This document shows positions 1 through 10,200 of a DNA stretch of 64,000 bases, in pieces. Source of the DNA: a virus; IMG/VR virus record IMGVR_UViG_3300008107_000074, positions 22,966 to 86,965 of that record; one strand, 5' to 3'. Position numbers and translations under genes: made by a program. The notes below the pieces were generated by a model that saw nothing but the letters and a program-made list of their open reading frames with translations, was not told where the DNA came from and did no database searches. Every line of letters begins with the position of its first letter. Position 1 is the stretch's first letter.

Positions 1-370
1 AACACATTTGTCACTCTCATAAGACAAACGCTATAATTACCAGGGGCGTTATAACCTTGTGTTGTGAATGTACCATCACAACATTGGTATGCAAAGTATA
101 CTTGATTATCATCTGAGGCTGTTAAATCATTAATATCAACAAAAAAGTCTGTACACAAACAATCACCACAAGCACCATCATACGTTATCTCCCCACCATA
201 AGGACCTAATACACTTGGAATACTACATGAACATATCTCAATTGTACCACTTGCTGGGTACACATTTGGGTCAAGTATTTCTGTGGGTGTTCCTCCACCG
301 CAACAAGTGGTATAGTTAACTATATTACCAGGTCCTAATCCTGTAATAATATATGACTCACAAACACATG
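1..370 (-). other. Cys-rich module(s), truncated by window edge
   Basis: The segment begins [10 protein letters not shown] after a TPTPTP linker and contains CCGGG, ICSCS, ACGDCLC and QCCDGTF. It has the same cysteine-pair style as the neighbouring islands and continues past base 1. Confidence 0.6.
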
Positions 371-2928
371 GTGGAGTTGGGGTTGGGGTCGGAGTTGGAG
401 TTGGGGTTGGGGTTGATGACGGATTTGAAACCGGAGATGGTGTTGGAGTGTTTGTTGGAGTGTTTGTTGGAGTTACAGTCTTGGTTGGTGTATTTGTAGG
501 AGTATTGGTTGGTGTTAAAGTTGGAGTAACTGTCCTTGTTGGAGTATTTGTAGGGGTAAAGGTTGGAGTTACAGTCTTGGTTGGAGTATTTGTAGGGGTA
601 AAGGTTGGAGTTACAGTCTTGGTTGGTGTATTTGTAGGGGTAAAGGTTGGAGTTACAGTCTTGGTTGGTGTATTTGTAGGAGTATTGGTTGGTGTTAAAG
701 TTGGAGTAACTGTCCTTGTTGGTGTATTTGTCGGTGTTTTTGTTGGGGTTAAAGTTGGTGTAACTGTTGGTGTAACTGTTGGGGTTGGTGAAGGACAAGG
801 GTGATAAGTTTCACATTCAGTACATGTATTGTATGTACCATACGCAGTGATTGCGGAACCAGGTACTCCTGGTCCGACTGAGTTTGTAACAAAATAACAA
901 CAACCATTAATTGATATATAACGGTTTACTAAAAGATTTGGGTTAAATCCATTTTGACAACCAAATTGAATTGTATATTGTCCTGTTGTACCACAACATC
1001 CACATCTTTGTAAATCGAAAATCCAAGTGGCGCATGGGTTAGCTCCAATACATGTTTCACATGTATCAACACTAAATGATGATGGTGGATAATACCCGTC
1101 AACCCCACTAAAGTTTGGTGGTGAGTAGGTTTGACTATAACCTTCAACAAAATAACAACATCCATTTATAACAATAGTTTGACCTTGTGAAATACCGCTT
1201 TGAACATAGGTCAAATTAGTTGTTATACTTAAATAAGAAATAGTATTACCTAAAATACCACCATCACAACATGGTAATAAATAAACATAACCAACCTGTA
1301 AGGATGGTGATGGTGTTACTGTGCTTGTTGGTGTTAATGTAGGAGTTAAAGTTGGTGTAACTGTTTTTGTTGGTGTATTGGTAGGGGTTACGGATGGTGT
1401 TCTCGTAGGAGTAACACTATTGGTTGGGGTGTTAGTCGGGGTTAAAGTTGGTGTAACTGTTCTTGTTGGTGTATTGGTAGGGGTTACCGTAGGGCTAACA
1501 GTGGCGGCTGGAGTTCTTGTTGGAGTAACAGTATTTGTTGGGGTATTGGTTGGTGTGAGAGTTGGTGTAACTGTTCTTGTTGGTGTATTGGTAGGGGTTA
1601 CCGTATTCGTAGGTGTAACAGTTCTGGTTGGTGTTGGTGTCGGGGTTGGTGATGGACAAAAATTTAGAGTTTCTCCTAAACATTGTGCACAACTTGTCTG
1701 AACAGTAGTGTAAATCGTACCTCCAGGTCCTACCTGTTGCACATACGTTGCACATAACTGAATGTCTTGTAAATAAAATACCGTACCTAACAATGTACCT
1801 AATGGTACTTGACCATAATAAACATTGGTGTCACCAGGACAACATGATTCAAATCTAGCAGCAACATACTGAGGACTAGCCGTTGGGGTTACTGTTTTGG
1901 TTGGTGTCAATGTTGGTGTAACAGTATTTGTTGGAGTGTTAGTTGGTGTTACGGTTGGACTAACTGTGGCAGCCGGTGTTCTTGTTGGTGTAACAGTATT
2001 TGTTGGGGTATTTGTTGGAGTTACCGTAGGACTAACAGTGGCTGCTGGAGTTCTTGTTGGGGTATTGGTTGGGGTAACAGTATTTGTGGGGGTTACTGTG
2101 TTCGTTGGGGTATTGGTAGGTGTATTTGTTGGTGTTAATGTTGGACTAACAGTAGCCGCTGGTGTTCTTGTTGGTGTAACAGTATTTGTTGGGGTATTTG
2201 TTGGAGTTACCGTATTTGTTGGAGTATTAGTTGGGGTGTTAGTTGGTGTTACAGTGTTGGTTGGTGTATTAGTTGGAGTTAAAGTTGGTGTAACTGTTCT
2301 TGTTGGTGTATTGGTAGGTGTAACTGTATTCGTAGGGGTGACTGTATTAGTTGGAGTGTTGGTTGGAGTATTAGTTGGAGTTAAGGTTGGACTAACAGTG
2401 GCAGCTGGTGTTCTTGTCGGGGTTACGGTATTAGTAGGGGTATTGGTTGGAGTTACCGTATTTGTTGGAGTATTAGTTGGGGTGTTGGTTGGAGTAACAG
2501 TGTTGGTTGGGGTGTTAGTAGGGGTGTTGGTCGGTGTAACTGTATTTGTTGGAGTAACAGTATTAGTAGGTGTGTTTGTTGGTGTGTTAGTCGGTGTTAA
2601 TGTTGGACTAACAGTAGCCGCTGGTGTTCTCGTAGGAGTTACAGTATTGGTAGGAGTATTGGTAGGAGTAACGGTGTTTGTTGGGGTGTTTGTAGGAGTA
2701 TTGGTTGGTGTTACAGTATTGGTTGGAGTATTGGTTGGTGTAAAAGTTGGTGTAACAGTTTTTGTTGGTGTATTAGTAGGAGTATTGGTCGGTGTGACAG
2801 TGTTGGTTGGTGTTACTGTATTTGTTGGAGTATTGGTTGGGGTATTGGTTGGTGTAAGGGTAGGACTAACAGTGGCTGCCGGAGTTCTTGTTGGAGTAAC
2901 AGTATTGGTTGGGGTATTGGTTGGTGTT
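1..2928 (-). CDS. Giant Thr-Pro/Cys-module protein, C-terminal part (runs off window, lacks own start)
   Basis: Reading the minus strand from 2928 down to base 1 in the frame whose codons begin at positions 2 mod 3, I find no stop codon. The segment continues the Thr-Pro repeat of the gene that starts at 15883, after the single-base insertion at 2929. It alternates Thr-Pro linkers (about 2928-1888, 1650-1318 and 795-376) with Cys-rich islands at 1880-1655, 1300-795 (two modules) and 370-1. The islands share CC pairs and closing CxxC...C motifs, and two carry the string INGCCYFV. No ATG suitable as an independent start is evident near 2928, so as assembled this part would not be translated unless the frame is restored. 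A carbohydrate or receptor-binding role for the modules is only a guess. The gene is incomplete at the left edge. Confidence 0.6.
376..800 (-). repeat. Thr-Pro linker with near-identical tandem units
   Basis: About 140 codons of Thr-Pro repeat, including three consecutive, almost identical units coding [14 protein letters not shown] (roughly 540-680). The C-terminal end turns into a pure TPTPTP stretch before the Cys-rich island at 1-370. Confidence 0.8.
795..1300 (-). other. Two tandem Cys-rich modules
   Basis: The island codes for two adjacent modules. The first runs from [11 protein letters not shown] to [10 protein letters not shown], the second from [13 protein letters not shown] to [10 protein letters not shown]. 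Both contain the identical octapeptide INGCCYFV at the same relative place and end in CxxC followed by PC, which shows an internal duplication. Confidence 0.7.
1318..1650 (-). repeat. Thr-Pro linker between Cys-rich islands
   Basis: About 110 codons of the same Thr-Pro repeat ([16 protein letters not shown] and related units), in frame with the islands on either side. It acts as a spacer between the module at 1655-1880 and the double module at 795-1300. Confidence 0.8.
1655..1880 (-). other. Cys-rich module encoded between Thr-Pro linkers
   Basis: About 75 residues with a CC pair near the start (FESCCPGD), a Tyr/Leu/Gly-rich middle, CATYV, and a closing CAQC...NFC before SPTPTP. It shares this cysteine layout with the islands at 795-1300 and 1-370 and more loosely with the N-terminal head at 15687-15883. 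Confidence 0.65.
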
Positions 2929-2929
2929 G
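2929..2929. other. Single-base insertion causing second frameshift
   Basis: The plus strand reads GGTGTTGACTGTATTCG where the repeat pattern predicts GGTGTTACTGTATTCG. The extra G at 2929 moves the Thr-Pro frame from 0 mod 3 to 2 mod 3, after which it stays open to the window edge. Confidence 0.8.
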
Positions 2930-4254
2930 ACTGTATTCGTTGGAGTGTTAGTAGGTGTAAAAGTTGGTGTGACGGTTCTTGTTGGTGTATTGGTTGGTGT
3001 AACGGTATTGGTTGGGGTGTTTGTGGGTGTAAGGGTAGGACTAACAGTGGCGGCCGGAGTTCTTGTTGGAGTCACTGTATTGGTCGGTGTGTTGGTGGGT
3101 GTGACTGTGTTAGTAGGTGTATTTGTAGGTGTATTAGTTGGTGTGACTGTATTTGTTGGAGTGTTTGTTGGGGTGTTTGTGGGTGTAACAGTATTAGTAG
3201 GAGTATTGGTTGGTGTTACAGTTTTGGTTGGAGTGTTAGTAGGTGTAACAGTATTAGTAGGTGTATTGGTAGGTGTATTGGTTGGTGTAACAGTATTCGT
3301 AGGAGTATTTGTTGGAGTATTTGTTGGACTAACAGTAGCTGCTGGTGTTCTTGTTTTTGTTGGAGTATTTGTTGGACTAACAGTAGCTGCTGGTGTTCTT
3401 GTTGGGGTTACGGTATTAGTTGGGGTTACAGTGTTAGTCGGAGTGTTAGTTGGTGTATTCGTTGGTGTAACGGTATTTGTTGGGGTGTTAGTTGGTGTAT
3501 TTGTTGGTGTTACTGTATTGGTAGGAGTATTTGTAGGACTCAATGTAGGTGTAACTGTATTGGTCGGTGTTAAAGTTGGTGTAACTGTCTTTGTTGGTGT
3601 ATTAGTAGGTGTCTGAGTTGGTGTAACTGTATTAGTCGGAGTATTAGTAGGCGTAACAGTGTTTGTTGGAGTATTGGTTGGGGTATTTGTAGGAGTTACC
3701 GTATTGGTTGGGGTGTTTGTAGGAGTATTGGTAGGGGTGACAGTCTTGGTTGGAGTATTTGTGGGGGTAACAGTATTTGTTGGGGTAACCGTATTAGTTG
3801 GTGTGTTGGTTGGAGTATTTGTTGGGGTTAGAGTTGGTGTAACAGTTTTTGTTGGTGTATTAGTTGGAGTAACGGTATTTGTTGGGGTATTGGTTGGGGT
3901 ATTTGTAGGAGTTACCGTATTAGTCGGGGTATTAGTAGGCGTAACAGTGTTTGTTGGAGTATTGGTTGGGGTGTTTGTAGGAGTTAAGGTAGGTGTAACA
4001 GTCTTGGTTGGGGTGTTGGTTGGTGTAACTGTATTAGTAGGTGTGTTAGTTGGTGTAACTGTATTAGTAGGTGTATTTGTTGGAGTATTTGTTGGGGTAA
4101 CAGTATTCGTAGGAGTATTGGTCGGTGTTAATGTAGGAGTAACAGTTCTTGTTGGAGTATTTGTTGGGGTAACAGTATTCGTAGGAGTATTAGTAGGTGT
4201 TAATGTAGGTGTAACAGTCTTGGTCGGAGTGTTTGTAGGAGTATTTGTTGGTGT
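2930..4254 (-). pseudogene. Middle fragment of giant Thr-Pro repeat gene, out of frame on both sides
   Basis: Between the 7-bp duplication (4249-4262) and the inserted base at 2929, the Thr-Pro repeat is readable only in the frame whose codons start at positions 0 mod 3. The only plausible start in that frame is a TTG at 3543 inside a Thr-Leu-Ser-Pro unit, which I regard as fortuitous. The units are the same as upstream ([10 protein letters not shown] variants, with occasional TPAATVSP). The fragment is therefore the interrupted centre of one gene, not a separate gene. Whether the lesions are real mutations or assembly errors cannot be decided from the sequence. Confidence 0.6.
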
Positions 4255-7200
4255 ATGGTGTAACGGTGTTCGTAGGGGTAACTGTAGGACTCAATGTAGG
4301 GGTTACAGTATTGGTCGGAGTATTAGTAGGTGTTAATGTAGGTGTAACAGTCTTGGTTGGTGTATTGGTTGGGGTAACCGTGTTAGTTGGTGTGTTGGTG
4401 GGTGTTACTGTATTAGTAGGAGTAACTGTAGGACTCAATGTAGGAGTTACAGTCTTGGTTGGTGTATTAGTGGGTGTGTTTGTTGGTGTAACAGTATTGG
4501 TTGGGGTAACCGTGTTAGTTGGTGTGTTGGTTGGAGTATTTGTTGGGGTATTGGTTGGGGTGACTGTCTTAGTCGGTGTATTAGTTGGGGTTACTGTATT
4601 TGTTGGTGTAACCGTATTTGTTGGTGTATTTGTGGGTGTATTGGTTGGAGTTAAAGTTGGTGTTACAGTTTTTGTTGGTGTGTTGGTCGGTGTAACTGTA
4701 TTTGTTGGTGTATTTGTGGGTGTATTGGTCGGTGTAACTGTATTTGTTGGAGTATTTGTTGGGGTGTTAGTGGGTGTAACAGTATTAGTAGGAGTATTTG
4801 TGGGCGTATTGGTCGGTGTAACTGTATTTGTCGGAGTATTGGTTGGGGTATTTGTTGGTGTAACGGTGTTCGTAGGGGTAACTGTAGGACTCAATGTAGG
4901 GGTTACAGTGTTTGTAGGAGTGTTTGTGGGAGTGTTGGTTGGGGTAACTGTATTAGTAGGAGTAACTGTAGGGGTGACAGTTTTAGTAGGTGTATTAGTT
5001 GGAGTATTGGTAGGGGTTACAGTATTAGTAGGGGTATTTGTAGGAGTTAATGTAGGAGTTACAGTCTTGGTTGGGGTATTTGTTGGTGTAACGGTGTTCG
5101 TAGGGGTAACTGTAGGACTCAATGTGGGAGTCACCGTATTGGTCGGAGTATTGGTGGGGGTTACTGTATTAGTAGGAGTATTAGTAGGAGTATTGGTTGG
5201 GGTTACCGTGTTGGTCGGAGTTAAAGTTGGTGTAACAGTTTTTGTTGGTGTATTGGTTGGAGTTACAGTGTTCGTAGGGGTATTTGTTGGTGTTAGAGTT
5301 GGTGTAACAGTTTTTGTTGGTGTATTAGTAGGAGTTACGGTGTTAGTTGGAGTGTTGGTAGGTGTGTTAGTTGGTGTTACAGTGTTGGTTGGTGTATTAG
5401 TAGGTGTCTGAGTTGGTGTAACTGTCTTGGTTGGGGTATTAGTTGGCGTTACAGTATTGGTTGGGGTTACCGTATTTGTAGGAGTTACGGTATTGGTTGG
5501 AGTAACAGTATTAGTCGGCGTTACTGTGTTAGTTGGGGTGTTAGTGGGGGTAACAGTATTAGTAGGAGTAACGGAATTCGTGGGAGTGTTTGTAGGAGTG
5601 TTTGTTGGTGTTAATGTAGGTGTTACGGTTTTTGTTGGTGTATTGGTTGGGGTTACTGTATTTGTAGGAGTATTTGTAGGAGTTAAGGTAGGTGTAACAG
5701 TATTGGTTGGGGTATTGGTAGGTGTGTTGGTCGGGGTGACTGTGTTAGTTGGTGTAACTGTATTAGTTGGTGTATTCGTAGGGGTTTGAGTTGGTGTAAC
5801 AGTATTGGTTGGGGTATTTGTTGGAGTTAAAGTTGGTGTGACAGTTTTTGTTGGTGTATTGGTAGGAGTTACGGTATTTGTAGGAGTATTAGTCGGTGTC
5901 TGAGTTGGTGTTACGGTGTTTGTTGGAGTATTGGTTGGAGTTAATGTAGGTGTTACAGTCTTGGTTGGTGTATTAGTTGGTGTTACAGTATTAGTAGGTG
6001 TAACAGTATTAGTAGGTGTAACAGTGTTTGTAGGTGTAACGGTATTGGTGGGAGTCACCGTATTAGTTGGTGTGTTAGTTGGGGTTACGGTGTTGGTTGG
6101 AGTAACGGTATTTGTTGGGGTGTTTGTAGGAGTGTTTGTTGGTGTTAATGTAGGTGTTACGGTTTTTGTTGGTGTATTGGTTGGTGTAACAGTATTTGTT
6201 GGTGTGTTGGTGGGTGTGTTGGTGGGTGTTACAGTATTAGTTGGGGTATTAGTAGGACTCAATGTTGGGGTAACAGTATTCGTTGGTGTTACAGTATTGG
6301 TTGGAGTGTTTGTTGGGGTATTTGTTGGGGTTACGGTATTAGTAGGGGTATTGGTTGGAGTTAATGTAGGAGTAACAGTCTTGGTTGGTGTATTAGTTGG
6401 CGTAACAGTGTTTGTTGGGGTGTTAGTTGGGGTATTTGTAGGGGTTACCGTATTGGTCGGAGTGTTGGTTGGTGTTAATGTAGGAGTAACAGTCTTGGTT
6501 GGAGTGTTTGTTGGGGTAACAGTATTGGTTGGAGTCACTGTATTAGTTGGTGTGTTGGTCGGTGTATTTGTTGGGGTTAAAGTTGGTGTGACAGTTTTTG
6601 TTGGTGTATTGGTTGGGGTTACTGTGTTAGTAGGAGTGTTTGTAGGTGTATTAGTAGGGGTATTAGTATTAGTCGGGGTATTGGTCGGTGTAACTGTATT
6701 CGTTGGAGTAACGGTAGGAGTTAATGTAGGAGTAACAGTCTTGGTTGGTGTATTAGTAGGTGTGTTAGTAGGGGTTACCGTATTGGTTGGGGTGTTAGTC
6801 GGGGTAACTGTGTTAGTTGGTGTGTTAGTTGGTGTGTTGGTCGGAGTTACCGTATTTGTTGGAGTATTTGTAGGGGTTAAGGTAGGCGTAACAGTTCTTG
6901 TTGGAGTATTGGTCGGTGTAACTGTATTCGTTGGAGTTACAGTGTTAGTGGGGGTTACGGTATTGGTCGGCGTTACAGTGTTAGTCGGTGTTACCGTATT
7001 AGTTGGAGTATTTGTTGGCGTAACAGTGTTTGTTGGAGTTACAGTGTTTGTGGGGGTATTGGTTGGAGTATTGGTGGGAGTCTGAGTTGGGGTGACTGTC
7101 TTAGTTGGGGTATTGGTCGGGGTAACTGTGTTGGTTGGAGTAACGGTATTTGTTGGGGTATTGGTCGGGGTATTGGTTGGAGTTAAAGTTGGCGTAACAG

Positions 7201-10200
7201 TGTTTGTTGGTGTATTGGTAGGTGTTACAGTATTAGTTGGGGTATTGGTTGGAGTTAAAGTTGGTGTAACAGTTTTTGTTGGTGTATTAGTTGGCGTTAC
7301 AGTATTAGTTGGTGTGTTAGTTGGTGTGTTTGTTGGGGTTACCGTATTGGTCGGAGTTACCGTAGGACTCAATGTAGGAGTTACAGTATTAGTTGGTGTG
7401 TTGGTTGGTGTGACTGTATTCGTTGGAGTGTTAGTAGGTGTCTGAGTTGGGGTAACAGTATTTGTTGGAGTATTGGTAGGAGTATTGGTAGGGGTTACAG
7501 TATTGGTAGGAGTATTGGTAGGGGTTACAGTATTGGTAGGAGTATTCGTTGGGGTTAGAGTTGGTGTAACAGTTTTGGTAGGAGTATTAGTAGGGGTTAC
7601 AGTATTTGTAGGAGTTACCGTAGGACTCAATGTGGGAGTCACCGTATTAGTTGGTGTATTGGTTGGGGTTACGGTGTTGGTTGGAGTGTTTGTAGGTGTA
7701 TTAGTTGGAGTAACAGTATTTGTAGGTGTATTAGTCGGGGTATTGGTTGGTGTTACGGTGTTGGTTGGGGTTAAAGTTGGTGTGACAGTTTTTGTTGGTG
7801 TATTGGTTGGCGTAACAGTGTTTGTCGGAGTATTAGTTGGGGTGTTGGTTGGTGTATTAGTTGGAGTTACAGTGTTGGTTGGAGTGTTAGTTGGTGTTAC
7901 GGTATTGGTTGGGGTTACTGTGTTTGTAGGAGTATTGGTCGGTGTATTCGTTGGGGTTAGAGTTGGTGTAACAGTTTTGGTAGGAGTATTAGTAGGAGTT
8001 ATAGTATTCGTTGGTGTGTTGGTCGGTGTAACAGTATTAGTTGGGGTGTTGGTTGGGGTGTTGGTTGGAGTAACAGTATTAGTTGGAGTATTAGTTGGGG
8101 TGTTGGTTGGAGTAACAGTGTTTGTTGGGGTTACCGTAGGGCTCAATGTGGGAGTTACAGTTTTAGTAGGGGTGTTTGTTGGAGTTACGGTGTTGGTTGG
8201 GGTATTGGTTGGTGTGTTAGTTGGTGTAACTGTATTAGTGGGAGTCACTGTAGGGCTCAATGTTGGAGTTACAGTGTTGGTTGGGGTGTTAGTTGGTGTA
8301 TTGGTTGGTGTAACTGTATTCGTTGGAGTGTTTGTAGGAGTGTTGGTTGGGGTTACAGTATTAGTTGGTGTGTTGGTTGGAGTTAATGTAGGTGTAACGG
8401 TTCTTGTGGGGGTGTTGGTAGGGGTTACGGTATTAGTTGGAGTGTTTGTTGGGGTATTTGTTGGGGTTACGGTATTAGTTGGAGTGTTTGTTGGGGTATT
8501 TGTTGGGGTTACGGTATTAGTAGGGGTATTGGTTGGGGTATTTGTTGGGGTTACGGTATTAGTAGGGGTATTGGTTGGAGTTAATGTAGGTGTAACGGTT
8601 CTTGTGGGGGTGCTGGTAGGGGTTACGGTGTTAGTTGGAGTGTTGGTAGGTGTGTTAGTTGGCGTAACGGTGTTAGTTGGAGTCACAGTCGGACTCAATG
8701 TAGGTGTTACTGTATTTGTTGGGGTGTTGGTAGGGGTATTTGTAGGTGTTACGGTGTTGGTAGGTGTAACTGTTGGACTCAATGTAGGAGTCACAGTATT
8801 TGTTGGTGTATTTGTAGGTGTGTTAGTTGGGGTAACGGTATTAGTTGGAGTGTTGGTTGGTGTATTTGTTGGTGTTACTGTGTTAGTAGGGGTATTTGTG
8901 GGAGTATTTGTAGGTGTTACGGTGTTGGTAGGTGTAACTGTTGGACTCAATGTGGGAGTCACAGTTTTAGTAGGAGTATTTGTAGGTGTTACGGTGTTGG
9001 TAGGTGTGTTTGTTGGGGTATTGGTTGGAGTTACCGTATTCGTCGGAGTATTAGTAGGGGTGTTAGTTGGAGTTACAGTGTTTGTTGGTGTGTTTGTAGG
9101 GGTATTGGTAGGTGTTACTGTGTTAGTAGGAGTATTTGTAGGAGTATTGGTTGGTGTTACGGTATTTGTAGGAGTTACAGTTGGTGTTAATGTAGGAGTC
9201 ACCGTGTTTGTTGGGGTATTGGTGGGAGTATTTGTAGGGGTTACCGTATTTGTCGGTGTATTGGTTGGTGTTAAAGTAGGTGTAACCGTTCTTGTTGGAG
9301 TGTTAGTTGGTGTAACCGTATTTGTAGGAGTATTAGTAGGGGTGTTGGTAGGGGTTACAGTATTCGTAGGGGTATTGGTTGGTGTATTCGTGGGTGTGAC
9401 AGTATTAGTTGGTGTTACGGTTGGACTCAGTGTAGGGGTTACTGTATTGGTTGGAGTGTTAGTTGGGGTATTTGTAGGTGTAACTGTATTTGTTGGGGTG
9501 TTTGTAGGTGTATTAGTTGGTGTAACTGTATTAGTTGGTGTATTCGTAGGGGTTTGAGTTGGTGTAACAGTATTTGTAGGAGTCACAGTCGGACTCAATG
9601 TGGGAGTCACGGTCTTAGTCGGTGTGTTAGTAGGGGTAACTGTGTTCGTAGGAGTTACCGTAGGACTCAATGTAGGGGTGACAGTGTTGGTTGGAGTATT
9701 GGTTGGTGTGTTGGTTGGTGTTACGGTGTTTGTAGGAGTTACTGTATTAGTAGGAGTGTTCGTAGGGGTATTGGTAGGGGTTACTGTGTTAGTTGGAGTG
9801 TTAGTAGGTGTATTGGTAGGAGTAACTGTATTGGTTGGTGTATTTGTGGGTGTAACAGTGTTAGTTGGTGTGTTAGTTGGTGTGTTGGTAGGAGTTACGG
9901 TGTTAGTTGGAGTATTTGTAGGTGTCTGAGTTGGTGTAACTGTATTCGTAGGGGTTACAGTCGGACTCAGTGTAGGTGTTACTGTGTTAGTCGGGGTAAC
10001 TGTAGGTGTATTTGTTGGAGTTACAGTGTTGGTTGGGGTGTTGGTTGGAGTTACGGTGTTCGTTGGAGTATTGGTTGGTGTATTAGTTGGGGTTACTGTA
10101 TTAGTTGGAGTATTGGTTGGGGTATTGGTTGGAGTTACAGTCTTGGTTGGTGTGTTGGTTGGTGTTACGGTGTTTGTTGGAGTATTGGTTGGAGTGTTTG

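Noticed and set aside
358-798. Minus-strand ORF rich in Tyr/Asn/Ser ([12 protein letters not shown]...)
   Set aside because: It is the wrong frame of the Thr-Pro linker; the correct frame continues from the Cys-rich island at 795-1300 into the one at 1-370.
2866-3543. Minus-strand ORF starting at a TTG in the middle of the repeat
   Set aside because: The TTG is a Leu codon of a Thr-Leu-Ser-Pro unit and the 3' end is frameshifted sequence. It is a fragment of the giant gene, not an independent gene.
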